This document shows, piece by piece, positions 42,094-54,350 of a DNA stretch of 64,000 nt. Location of the stretch: the NCBI GenBank assembly GCA_905250125.1, contig CAJNOL010000443.1, positions 62,001-126,000 on the forward strand, written 5' to 3'. The notes under the pieces are model-generated. The model saw nothing but the letters and a program-made list of their open reading frames with translations, made no database searches and was not told the origin of the DNA. Source of the stretch: Rotaria sordida (Eukaryota > Rotifera > Eurotatoria > Philodinida > Philodinidae). The stretch's first letter is position 1; each line of letters opens with the position of its first letter. Made by a program: the position numbers and the translations under genes.

Positions 42094-45049
42094 ATGATGG
42101 AAAACGATATTGAACAAATGGTTACAGCACTTACATGCTCGTCACCTTCCAGCGAGACACTAGACAGCATCATACATCTTCTTGAAAATCAAACTTCCAA
42201 ATCGTTATCGTCATTTGTCTCAGCATCATTGCCACATTTACTCACCATTGAACATTGGGCATGGCAAGAGCTCGGCAATGATTCTCGCCATTGGAATGAT
42301 AATCATTACTATGTAGACTTTTTCAACACATTGGTATCCTTTAATAGAGAACTACTTCGAAATGTGAATGTCAAAGCCAATACAAAAGCATTTCTTCTCA
42401 TTCCTGATACCGTCGATTGGATCAATGCAGTATTTGATCGAATCGAGGCAACTATTATTGAAGATGATCTGCTATGGACAATTGCCAGTCGATGGTTCGA
42501 TGTTCTTTCACATTTAATATATGATCATGTTCAATTCGTGGAATCACCTGCCATCATTCAAGTCAATCATCGCATTGAATGCAATTTTATTATGACAGAT
42601 CAGTTTAGATTATATCTGACTCAACTTCATCAACCGAATGTATCTCAAACTATCTTTAGTCCAAAACAGTTATTCTATATGAAAGCGTGTTCACTCTCGA
42701 TAAAAGTCTACATTTATTCTCATGTTCAACATTTTCCATATACTGGTGGACAAATCCTTGAATATCTCTCTGATGATTATTTCCGAATAATGCTTGTTCA
42801 AAGTCACACTGTCAATTTGTGGAGTACCGAACTCCTCGCATGTATTGCCCATCTAAGTAGCTTTATTTCGTCGTGCTGTTGGTGGGATACTAATATGACA
42901 TCGCATATCAAAATACTTCTTCCTTGTGAGCAAAAAGCGTACCAATTCGTTCAAGCTCTCATTCGCATTGTCAATCACACCGCATTTCATGAACGTATTA
43001 CCGTTGAATGGAGCAATGAAGAAACAATGCTTCTTGACTCTACTCTATTATTATTATTAACTTCGTTGGATATAGAAAATTTAAATTGTTTTATCCGTTC
43101 GACTACATCATTGTCGGATACACTAATTTCGGTGGCTGAAACATCACCCTTCGACCGAGTTTGTCTATGTTCATATGGCATACTTTCTCGAATTCTATCT
43201 GATGAAGACTTGAAAGAAATGAAAGTTGCGAATAATATGTGCCAGTTCTTTACGAATATTCTTGAGCAAGCATGGAATCATCCATGGCAAAAATATAAGC
43301 AAATACCTGTTCCAAATCTTTTGAACAGTAAGCACGATTTTTCATTCCAGTATTTCCGAGAGAGTATTCAAACAATCTTGGCAGAATCAATATAAAAATG
43401 TACATCAATTATCATAGTAGCACTGATATAAACTCCTTTACGGAAAAAAATAAATCCTCCGCAATAGAAAATTTTGAGTCTTCTATTATGTTCAAGTGTA
43501 ATACAAAGTTTTCAGAGGTGTCATCTGTGACGTCTTTTTTATTTGTATAATTTTTAATATAAAAAGTTTTTCAGAAAACCAAAACGATTTTGAGGATTTG
43601 GAACAGCATTTTTAAGGTGTTCAATAGTTAGATATAACTTCGATCTAAGCATTTTAAGATTTTCAGCTCAAAGCTCTGAAAACTAGTCATATTTTGATGT
43701 AAATATACCGATTTTAAAGCTCTAACATTTTGAGAAATGAATTAATTAACAGGAGATCTTCTATTCTGGGGAACGGATTAATATCACGTGCTCATCCAGT
43801 TTCCAAATGAAAACTAAAAGGACAAACGTTAAGATAGAGATCTCATTTGATTTTCTACATCATCTCAAAATCGATGGATTTATATTTTATATTGCATCTC
43901 TATTATTTTTTAGGATTTCTGAGTATATCAAGCAACGATTCTGTTCAGCATCAAATAGCCGATTCAAGAAAGCTACCACTTCTAATAGAAATGTGTGATC
44001 GGTATCCTATCATTTTTGAAATTTTGTGGGCTCTATCATTCAATAGTGAAATCCGAGAGCAACTCCGAATTGATCGAGCATTTATGCGCAGATTGGTTAA
44101 GCTCGAAAAAGATTGTAATGATGAGAAAATGCGCAAGATTGCCCATGGAATCTTCTGGAATTTGGAATTGAATCATGATGAATATTCAATATCAGAGAAA
44201 AACCTCGAGATGATATTTGATATTATGATCAGCTATTCACATGCCGACAAGCAAATTTGCCAACAACTGTATGAGGAACTTACTCGAAAAGGATTTCGAG
44301 TATGGATTGATTTTGATCAAATTCATGGCAATGTCATGGATGCAATGGCACACGCTATTGAACAATCAAAAACAATCATCATTTGTATGAGTGAAAGCTA
44401 TCGATGCAGTAGTTATTGTCGAGCAGAAGCAGAGTATGCATTTCAGCGTCGACTCAGAATTGTTCCTATTCTTTTACAAAAGCACTACAAACCAGATGGC
44501 TGGCTTTTATTTCTTATCGGACAATTATACTACATTAACTTTACGAAATATGCTTTTCCACAAGCTTTCGATGCATTAATAAAAGAACTCAAAGCTCCAC
44601 TTTTCTACGATACTCCTGACCGGAATGGAGAAGTTAATCAGGAATCCAACGTAGTAATTTCCAGTTCACCAGTACAGTTATCAACATCTCTCCCATCAAC
44701 ACCTCCTGATAACATACTGGATTGGTCCGAAGCAGAAGTGTCACAGTGGTTGATCAATCATAATCTCATGCACATGGCTCGTCTTCTTTCTGATTATGAT
44801 GGACGAAGCTTGATCTATTTGAATGAATATATAACAGAAGTAAACCCTCAAGAAATGCTAACATTGCTTCAAGACGATTCACTTCGACGAACCAATCAAT
44901 CTTTGTCGGTGGTTGAGTTAGCTCGTTTTCGAAGCATCTTCGATAAACATCAGCAAACTTTTGTTCAGTCAACAACAGTCACTCTATCGACAAAAGCAAA
45001 GGAACAAAAACAGAAAAGTGATTCTGCAGCCATGTGTCTCATAATGTAG
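42094..45049 (+). CDS. ARM-like / TIR / SAM protein with C-terminal CaaX box (SARM1-like parts)
   Basis: I join exon 42094-43363 to exon 43914-45049. The donor is A|GTATTC inside a codon and the acceptor TTTTTTAG; phase 1 matches, giving 801 residues. If unspliced, the first frame would stop at 43395. Residues 1-515 are helical with no named domain, the later part ARM/HEAT-like (LPLLIEMCDRYPIIFEILWAL, then FWNLELN). Residues about 524-660 are a TIR domain: FDIMISYSHADKQ, FRVWIDFDQI, IICMSESYRCSSYCRAEAEYAF and RIVPILL. Glu595 in CRAEAEYAF lies 11 residues before IVPI, the spacing of the SARM1 NADase glutamate. Residues about 692-765 are a SAM domain (LDWSEAEVSQWLINHN to FRSIFDKH). The last four residues, CLIM, form a CaaX box of the type usually farnesylated. 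Likely a stress- or infection-responsive NAD+ hydrolase or scaffold; this is inference. Confidence 0.85.
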
Positions 45050-48000
45050 ATATGTATTTGTTCATTGATTGTAATTTTCAAATAAATAATTGTCTCTTAA
45101 CATACTTTAAAGATCAACTTTGTTGAAACAAGACATTGCATCACCAATTACAAGCCACAGAATCATATTTGTAAACGTAAACGTTTATTGAATAGTTTCG
45201 ATGATAAAAACCACCATGTAATCATTTTTTCTTGAATTCTATGCAGTTGTACAGAATTGGAAATCTACGATATAGCTATGCACGTTTGTACCATTGTGAC
45301 CGCAGTTAATCATAATTCGATACTGTATGGATAAACATAAATGTGATATGAACACTTCGACATAGTTTTCACAGTGGAGTTTTCTTTCCGTCTACTCTAA
45401 CTTAGTGCGAATAGTAGAAACTCCAATTATTTGAATCAAGGTTGAAACTTGATTGTTTGTTGACTGGTAAATTTGAACTTTTCATCAGTTCTGTTCGTAA
45501 ATAGTTGATTTTATTTTGGTGATTTCTGCTTTTACGACTACCAATCAACGTTATACATATAGATTGTCATGTAGATAAATAGTATAAATGTAGATATGTG
45601 TCGTCCTTTCTGTCGATGACAGCGAGCATCGTCGTAGTTTCACTGATGATGATATGGTTCATATTTGCACATATGAACAATTATGATCGATCGCGGACGT
45701 ACTTTACCAATCAGGTTAAGTAGAAACGAGCAAAACAGTGAGATCTTCACGTTTCTTTTTCACTGTCTTGTCTGTCATAGTATTCATACTCATTCATTAT
45801 TACTTGAACGTACACAATTTTTTATAAGTACTGATCCAGCAATCTCTAACGTCTTATTCAACCTAAAAACTGATCTAAAACATCGATCTACTACAACATA
45901 TATGGTTGGCCATATCTGAAACCATCGTATCTTCTAAAATTAAGTGTTTGATTAGCAGATCTATATCGACAAGAGACTGATAATTGTAAAACAACTACTA
46001 CTCACACATAGTTCAAGAAGATGACTTCATGAACAATGGTTATCTACGCCTCTAGCTCACGACATTTCACCCTTTATGTGCGACTGTTTGGGCAATTGAC
46101 CATGCGTATTCTTCAAATCTGTAACGTTGGTCGACAGAGATATTTATACGATGGGATCAAAAGCCATCGTTGAACATAGGATGATTGCGTTATCTTTGAA
46201 GCAGACGATCCGCAAAAGGCGGAATAACATTTTTTTGAACTCGATTAAATTATAGTTAGTGTCAAGATACGTATCCAACACTTAGCAAAATATTTGGTAA
46301 AGATTGGTCCTTTAAAAGTCGTTTGTCTTTTTAAGAACACTTAGGTGAAGAAAAAATAATAACCAGGAGAATTTTCATGTGTTGTCATAATCTTTTTGCT
46401 TCATTTACTCATTCGTATGCTCTGTTTTAATAATATGATACGAACAGATTGCGTGAACAAAAAGAATTGTAATAAAAGTAAAACAGAAGAGGCGTGAAAC
46501 ATCGAGAGAATATAATGGCGTGTATAAACACATCATAAGTCTAAATATTTTAAGATGTTAAGTGCGATTTCCAATTGTACGTTATAAATATTTAAAAAGG
46601 TAGATATAAAAATCTCTAATGACCTACAACGGATAAGTCGTGAAAAATTTTAGATAGTGTAAGAAGTGACCATATGTAAGCAACATTTTTCTGAATGCCT
46701 TTCGATGCCAACCGAGAACTGCAATTCGCATCCAAAGTCAGAAATTGTTTGTGTGATTTTAGTAGAGAAAAGATTTTCACTTTTACCTTCATCAACACGA
46801 ATATGAACAACCTCGCTACGATTCAATCTCCATATGCGAATATCTTCACATTCACACTCTTGCGATAGATCTCACATCAATCTCAGCTTTAGAATCTCAT
46901 CCGTATACACATTCTGACTCTCACGTTGACTATGAGTTGTTAATACTTTGAAGCAGAACACTGAACTTCCCGTCAATTTTCAGCTTTATCTTAAGGAAAG
47001 CCAACAAACAACAATACGTGTTTGCCATTTTCATCAATGTACTTTCTATCTGAATAACGTTTGCTTTTGTCCTTCAGCAAGAAATGCTTCCTGTGCGCAT
47101 CAAGAAAACTTTGGAACTGCTTATTGAAAGATGTGCTTGTTATAACATAGTGCAGTTTGTTTTTTTTCATTCTTATTTTCTCTTGTTGCTACAATCAGAC
47201 TTGATTGTCGAAAATGTCGTCAACCAACATATTTATGAATGAAAACATTTGCCAAGTTTTTCTTACTATTCATTGAAAATTATAAATGGATCGCAACGAA
47301 AAATCTTCAGAATCTCCCAATTTACACTCCACGCACCTCTTATCTGGTGCACAGACATGCACTTGCCTAGTTGTTCTCTTTATTCTATGAGAAACCTTAT
47401 GTTAAGAAACTATAGGTTTTTTTGAAGTCATGGCATAATATTTTCTTTTCTTCAGCCCTGAAAAACGTGACGCTATTCATTGCATTGTTCTTATTAGTTT
47501 AATTGCAGCATTATTATGAATGAGGTGTTGAGAACTCGGATTATTTGTCTATTAATATTGAGTGGTTCTTATCTACTATGATACTAAGATTAAGCTAAGC
47601 TAAACAATGAATACATCATTCTCTAGTTCTATAGACGAACAATGCCTACAAATTACATTTCAATACTATTTCATGTTATGTGTGCACATAAGTTCTTGCG
47701 CGTTCATTTCTCATAAATTCCTTGAATTCAGTTTTCATCGGATAGAAATATTGCGTTGCTCAAATTCTAAAGTTGCTTTAATCGTCCTTATGCAAGAATC
47801 ACTCATTCAAGAATGATTGCTCTACTAACAAATATTGTAGTCAAGATGCGCCTTTTAATTCAAACCAATCATGACGGGCATCGAAATCGCTATTCAATTT
47901 TTAGTGGATAATTAGAGCAACAAACCGCAATAGAATGTCATTTTAGACAGATGCACATATTGAATAGGCTTTCTCCTTCTTGCTCATGGAACTAAAAATG

Positions 48001-48475
48001 CAATCATCTCAGTAAAAAAAAAACTTTTGTATATGAGTTCCAATTTATTTGGATTTTCTGAGAAACACTTAAATTGTTTCGCGAAGTGATCATAGTTTCT
48101 GTGAAGGAAAGGACTGGATTCTAACGAAAATTTCACGTACTCATGATTTTGCCCAAGAGTCATCAGCCGATGGCCGGCTGAGTTCAATTGAACAAGCTGA
48201 TTCCTAAAGAGCTTCTTATATCAATCATACAGACTCTCGATAAATGTATTCATGAACTGGGTTGTATTTCGTTTGATGACTTTTTACATATTTATGACTG
48301 AAAGAATTGAGCTGCTAATGTGATATAAACAAGATAGACAATAATTGAACGATTACTAAGTTTGAAGTATGACTATTCACAAGTGAAAGACCATGATGTT
48401 GCTATAGACACAACATTTGGTCAGATAAAGGCGATAGATGGCACCGTTCAAAGTATTGTAAGAGGGCTACGTTTT
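45050..48475. other. Intergenic region, no gene recognised
   Basis: Lies between two convergent genes. Open frames are short on both strands and lack family motifs. I saw no long repeats. Confidence 0.55.
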
Positions 48476-49288
48476 TCAAACGCAGTTGTCGCCTGTAATA
48501 TGCTCTGTCTTATTGGTGGAACAATCACATTTATCTATTTGTCCACAGTCAGTAGTAGATGTGATGGTCTGGTAATTAGGAAAAGATATGAGAATATCAG
48601 AAGAAGAACAAGTCTTGCAACAACCTCCATTGAAATTTTTGTTTCGAGCCCATGTAATCATTTCCCATCCTTCGTGAAAAAAGAAGAAACCAAGTATAAT
48701 GGCGATGGCGCTATCAATCCACCATCCTCCAGGCCATAATTTGTAGACCAAACTTCCGACAAAAAGGACGATGGTAAGATAAATGCATGCGAGAGAACAG
48801 GCTGCTTCGCCGCGCATAACTGAACTATTGAGCTCAGTAGCGATCCATGGCTTAGGTAACCAGACAAATATCATGCAAACAAGTGAAGCAGCTGCAACAA
48901 TAAGAGAAGGTTTCGAAGAATCAGGTTCTGCATGTGTGGCAAGAGCCACAATTGAAGCGACCCATGTTCCAAGCGCGAGCACAATAAACAAAAAACCGAT
49001 GCCAAGAGTAGCTCGTCTCTCGAGAACCAGATTGATGGATGAATTATTTTGAAGTTCTTGACGAAAGCGATAAACAACCAGTGCAGCTGAAAGCACTTCC
49101 ACAAATGATTGAATACCGAAAACGATAAGCGCTCGTGCAACGACATCAGCGCCAAGTCCAATAGACACGCCACCTTCAATTCCATTGTAGATTATGCTAA
49201 TCCACGAGATAGCCAGTGCAAAAATGCGCATACGATGTTTGTCATATTTTCCTTTTGGAAAGAGACGTTCTACGAAATTGAATGGCAT
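48476..49288 (-). CDS. Cation-efflux-like / TMEM163-like membrane protein
   Basis: Single exon, 270 residues, with about six hydrophobic segments across residues 20-215. The order of motifs fits the CDF-related family that includes TMEM163 and bacterial cation-transporter homologues. The first helix pair has SWISIIYNGIEGGVSIGLGA then FGIQSFVEVLSAALVVYRF. ERRATLGIGFLFIVLALGTW starts the third. The end has GWWIDSAIAIILGFFFFHEGWE, where CDF proteins carry a metal-site Asp/Glu pair. The final ~45 residues are soluble and cysteine-rich (GGCCKTC, CGQIDKCDC), a possible metal-binding tail. The coding sequence is visibly richer in G+C than its surroundings and intronless. Those traits, with the bacterial-like motif layout, make horizontal origin possible, though unproven. 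Likely a divalent-metal (zinc) exporter of plasma or vesicle membranes. Confidence 0.82.
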   Translation of the reverse strand: MPFNFVERLFPKGKYDKHRMRIFALAISWISIIYNGIEGGVSIGLGADVVARALIVFGIQSFVEVLSAALVVYRFRQELQNNSSINLVLERRATLGIGFLFIVLALGTWVASIVALATHAEPDSSKPSLIVAAASLVCMIFVWLPKPWIATELNSSVMRGEAACSLACIYLTIVLFVGSLVYKLWPGGWWIDSAIAIILGFFFFHEGWEMITWARNKNFNGGCCKTCSSSDILISFPNYQTITSTTDCGQIDKCDCSTNKTEHITGDNCV

Positions 49289-52200
49289 GGTCTGGTGATG
49301 AGAAGAAAAGCGAACAATATGATAATTTTCTGTTGAGTAAAATATGCACTCTAATTATACGATAACAAAAGGCGAATGCATACTGTGACAAAGCAAAAAA
49401 AGCTCGACATAACTCGAGTGACGAACGATAAACTTTATTTATTTCTCTAACTTAAGCGCTATCTCATATTCTCATAAGCATGAGAGTGAGAGTGAAGATA
49501 TGAAGTAGTCAAAAACATTATCAAAAGTCAACACAGAATTTTCATCAACAAATATTGTTCTATATACTATATACATTAATGGCCAAAAGTATTCTCCCCT
49601 TGGATCTTAGTCACTATGAAAGCTAAGCGTCTGAAAAATCTTCTGCAGATAGTCCACAGATAATGTAGGTCAGTGATAATATCAGCGCCAAATATAGATA
49701 TACAAGGAAGCCACAGGATACCATTGAACGATCAATAAATCAACGATAGTTTAATAGATCAATTTGAAACTTTCAAAGTGTTCCACCATTGTTTGCCATT
49801 GTGTTCTGAAAGTTTCAGAAGCAAGCACTCGCAAACTTGTGAAGACTCGGGAGTCTCTATTGCTCAAGCAAATAAAGTCATCTTTTACGCAATGAAAGAT
49901 CATGAGTTGGTCTATAATTTTGTTCTAAAAGATCGATAATTACTCATATATTATCCTAAAACAAACCATAAATCAGTAAACATATTTTTTGCTATTTTTC
50001 TGCTTAATGGAGTCATCGTCTTTGTTTATCAAGATTTGACTCAGAAAATTGTTTTGGATGACTTAAGAGTTTTATAGAAGAAAAGAAATCATCTTGTTCT
50101 AGACATCTGTACAGTTCTCCGCGGAAATTTCATAGCGAATAATGATATATAAGGATACAGTTTGTATTATGTTATAGAAAGATTATGTTTTCAACACTTT
50201 AGAGGATAGTTACTAGAGATTCCCATACTTTAACGATGCACCTTATTAATCAATATACTTCCGATTTATCAAGCTTTTTTCCCATTTTTTTAACAGACAA
50301 TAACGATATCACAAAAGTCTTTATTTTTATCATCGAAAACACTCATCAACACAATTCAAAAATTCTTTTAATTCAAAAGCAGTAGGGATTCCATGACGCA
50401 TGTAATAAAAACTAATCTAAGATTTTATGATTTGTTCGTGCTGACAGATATGCAAAATAATCAATGTTGTTTATATTTTTATTTCTCTCAGGATAATTGG
50501 ACATTTCTTCATTACAAAAGTGCTTCATGTTTAGCCTTATGAAAAAAGTCATCAAACTAGCTCACTAGGATTTCTCATTATCATTCTTGTAGAGAATCTG
50601 ACGGTACATCTTTTAAAAAAATAAAATTATACGATTTATCCGATGCTGAGATATTTGAAAAATACTAGATGTTGCAATCATCATAATTCACTTGGTAGTT
50701 TCTGAAATACAACAATCTTAGGATCGAGTGTCATGTTTAAAGTTTGAAGTCCCCTTTAAAAAACAAATTCAAAACTCAGCTTATGAATATTATTTTCACC
50801 TGAAAATTACGCTAGATACCCTACAATGTCTTTTGGTTATTTATACACAGGATGAAGGTTAATAAGTATATGATTTGAATAATTCATTGAAAATGAACAC
50901 TTACTATTGAAGACATACATAGCGAGATAAAGGTAAGAAATAAAGAATCGTCTATTCTCTATCATATCTTCTGTGATTAATGTCCTTCATAATCATGTAA
51001 AAATATAATCATCAAAATATATTCATAGGTTAAATATTATCAAAAAAAATTCACATTCACTCGAATCCCAAAGTTATTTTATTTATTTTGCATCTTTTTC
51101 ACTTTTCATACACTTGCAAGTAAAGTAAATTGTATATTTGAAATGAGCCAAGAAAACTACATTACCACATCTCGATATCTATTTTGCGTTCGTAAGCTAT
51201 TCAAAAATTAAGAAACTCTAAAAAAAAAGCGTACTAAATTCTGTATGCTGATCTTCAAAGAGCTAATGTTTCCTATCGATGATTTCTTATTATTTTCGAT
51301 TGATACTTACATCGAAAATAGATTATCATCTTATTTTATTGTCGTTTTATAGATATGTAAGAAATAGTTCGATTTTCTTATCTTGGATTATATTTAATGA
51401 CATAATATTTAGTCACCGTTAACTATTAACAGATTTGTGTCCAATATTGTTAACATGTCAAAATAAACACGCTAGAAAGCAAAAGAACCTTGAAGAGTAT
51501 GACTATGTTTATTTTTTAAATAAATTATTCTTCTACTATCATAACATTTTATTTTCTATGACCGATCTATGTCAAATGGTGTTGACATATTAAAATAAAA
51601 AAGCAAGAAAGCAAAAGAATCGTGAAAAATATGATAATGTTCATTTTTCTAATTAATTATTCTTCCGGTATGATAACGTATTATTTTCTATAACAGATCT
51701 TAGTCATTAACAAAAGACTCTCCACTTATTAATATTCTTTTTCTTTAGAACTCCGGAATCTGTTATTATTTCTGCACATATTAATTGACTATCCGTAAGA
51801 AATAACGCCTATTGTCAAATTAAACTTGAATTTTTCTAGAAGAAAATAACAGAAATATTTGTTTTTGAGAAGATATTTTTTACTTTATACTCTATTTCAC
51901 AGAAGATGATTGAATAGAATGAAAAGTGCATGTTTTCATAGACGAAAAAATCGAGTTGGTTTCTATCATTTATAATTAGATTTACAATCTCTCATAACGT
52001 GTAGAAAATTGTATTTTGTTTTTTAATCGAATCAGAGTGACTTTACTTCTCTTTTACGCGTTTTCTAAAGAGCAGACTGGAATATAAAAATGGCATAATA
52101 AGCTGATAGGAGAAGTGATCATTTTCTTCGATATGATTTCTTCTGAGAATTTCAGAATAGCTTCTCTTCAAGCTCAATTAATATTTTTTGTTGATCTCAA

Positions 52201-53306
52201 ATAAATATAATGTACTTTGATAGAGTTATGATTATTTATTTGAATATAGGAACTTCTATTTAATGTCTTCAAGATCGATTAGTGTTTTTATTTTATATGA
52301 ACCTATAGAATATATTTATTAAATGATTTAACTATTTATTTTTTATTTTGTAGTGAATTCTTTCTCTCTCCTCCTCTGCATCTATTCAGATGAGTATTCA
52401 AAGACATCAATTACCAGAAAAATGATGAGAATTAGAAAGATAAAAAAGAAAAGAAAGATACAGATTGTGATATAGCCAATAGAGAATACTATATAAATAA
52501 AACTTCTATCAGTTATAGTAAGATGCTTGAACATATTATCCTCAACTTTTAGATCATCATTTTTTATGCTTTAAAAAAAGACGAGAAAATAAAATAGAAC
52601 TCATTGATTGAAGATTATTAGAAATGATTGTTTTCTATCTTTTATCTGTTCAATATCGATATTGAATACATCCGAATAGATTATTATTATTAGAGATAAC
52701 GTTTTTTCAATATTTTCCTTTTTTTGAATGATGAAAAATATAAAACAAAAAAGTTTGTTTTCGATTAATCGTATCTATGTTTTACTTTTACCTTTTTTGT
52801 TTTTATTTTCTTTAACCAGAGTAACTAGATTTTATTGTAACTTCTAATTGAATCGATTTTTTGTTCTTTTATCTGAACTATTTTCTTTATCTCAGTTGAT
52901 AAAATCACATGCGATTCACTTTGATTTTTAGTGATCAATTCATCTCTACTTTTTCGATGTGCATTTATATTATTCTTTAATGAAATAGATCTCGAAAATA
53001 ATTTAATGAAAAATTCCGCATATAATACGTCATTCTATCATAATAGAAATATCGTGAGTAATATTATAATGAAAGATATCGAAATTTTCCATAAACAATT
53101 ATCTTCGGTAATGATGTTACAAAAAAATCTTGAAAGTATTTTATTGAAGTTTAAATTGATAAAAAATATCGAATATTTAATAAGATAAGTAGATGAGTCG
53201 TAGATGAATAAGTCCTAACTAATTAAACAGCTGATAGAATTTGAATGAGTACTCTTCGTAACTGTCTTTTATTTGTTATCAATATTAAATATTTGTATAG
53301 TAAGAC
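49289..53306. other. Intergenic region with one diverged tandem duplication
   Basis: About 4 kb without a recognisable gene. The one structure is the two-copy ~132 bp repeat at 51429-51700. The short frame at 52931-53188 just upstream of the GPCR is AT-driven and shows no motif. Confidence 0.55.
51429..51700. repeat. Two-copy tandem duplication, period ~132 bp
   Basis: Copy 1 starts AGATTTGTGTC at about 51431 and copy 2 CGATCTATGTC at about 51563; a third start (AGATCTTAGTC) appears near 51695. Shared inner words include GAAAGCAAAAGAA, TATGAT/ATGTT and AATTATTCTTC, then TATTTTCTAT. The copies differ at roughly a quarter of positions. Confidence 0.65.
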
Positions 53307-54350
53307 ATGAAATATTTGATTGGATTATTTATTAATTCTAGTGAGATGTCATCCAATACAACGATAATCACAAGTTTAACTGTTGTTTCAGCTCAATTGA
53401 ATCGTTATTTATCAATAGTTATACTTCTATTCGGTGTAATAGGTAATATATTAAATTGTCTTGTTCTATCAGAAAGAACTCTTCGTTCAAATCCATGTGT
53501 CTTATTATTTCTTGCTTCATCAATTGCTAGTCTTATTACTCTTATATCTGGTATTGCTGTTCGTTTATTATCTGGTTGGTCAATGGATCTAACAGATACT
53601 GTTGAATGGATTTGTAAATTTCGTATTTTTATTTTATTTTCTTCAAGAACAATAGCTTCATGGCTTATTGTAATGGCCACTATTGATCGATGGCTTTCAT
53701 CATCGATTAATGTTCATCTTCGACATATGAGTACAATTAAAAATGCTCGACGAGGAATTATTATTATAATATGTTTATCAATTATTGTCTATATTCAAAT
53801 ATTCTATTGTTATCAATCAAATTTAATCGATTCTCCACTTAAATGTTATGGTAAAACAAAATGGTGTAGAATATTAAATGATTTTGAATTTGCTTTTATA
53901 AGTGTTATAATACCTTCATTATTAATGTTTATCTTTGGATTGATGACTATTTTAAGAATACGTCAAACTAGTTTACGTCGAATTCAACCAATTATGATAA
54001 CAACATTTATTCAAACAAAAAGTAAAAATCAACGATCACAAACATTGAGAAAAACTGATCATTATTTACTTGCTATGCTTTTTATGCAAGTTTTATTATT
54101 AACTTTATTTTCATTACCACAAGTCATTGTAACTCTTTATTCAAATATAAATTTAAATATAAATCAAATAAAATCTCCATTAGATATTACAATAAATCAA
54201 TTTATATTTAATTTATTTATTCTTCTTACTTATGTAACAAATGGAATGCCATTTTATATTTATACATTAACTGGCGGAACCGTTTTTCGTAAAGCTTTAC
54301 TCAAAACACTAACAGAATTTATTCGAAAATTTATATTCTCATCAACATAA
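53307..54350 (+). CDS. Rhodopsin-family (class A) orphan G protein-coupled receptor
   Basis: Single exon, 347 residues, seven hydrophobic segments. TM1 carries the GN pair (G46, N47 in LLFGVIGNILNCLVL). TM3 is preceded by Cys103 and ends in IDRW (127-129) in place of DRY. Extracellular loop 2 has CYGKTKWC, which can form the disulfide with Cys103. The third intracellular loop is rich in Arg/Lys/Gln. TM7 ends NGMPFYIYTLTG followed by FRKALLK, a variant of NPxxY with helix 8. The layout resembles the peptide (FMRFamide-like) receptors that are greatly expanded in rotifers. The ligand is unknown. MSSNTTIITS at 53346 is an alternative start that would place Asn-glycosylation sites at the N-terminus and drop 13 residues. 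Confidence 0.88.
   Translation: MKYLIGLFINSSEMSSNTTIITSLTVVSAQLNRYLSIVILLFGVIGNILNCLVLSERTLRSNPCVLLFLASSIASLITLISGIAVRLLSGWSMDLTDTVEWICKFRIFILFSSRTIASWLIVMATIDRWLSSSINVHLRHMSTIKNARRGIIIIICLSIIVYIQIFYCYQSNLIDSPLKCYGKTKWCRILNDFEFAFISVIIPSLLMFIFGLMTILRIRQTSLRRIQPIMITTFIQTKSKNQRSQTLRKTDHYLLAMLFMQVLLLTLFSLPQVIVTLYSNINLNINQIKSPLDITINQFIFNLFILLTYVTNGMPFYIYTLTGGTVFRKALLKTLTEFIRKFIFSST

Noticed and set aside
43847..43913. Using the first ATG of the TIR frame as a gene start
   Set aside because: The hydrophobic N-terminus this would give (FYIISKSMDLYFILHLYYF) is intron sequence. A phase-matched acceptor at 43911-43913 joins the frame to the upstream helical exon.
48362..48739. Plus-strand open frame of 125 codons
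   Set aside because: It overlaps the cation-efflux-like gene on the other strand, which has coherent membrane segments and family motifs. The plus frames here are shadows.
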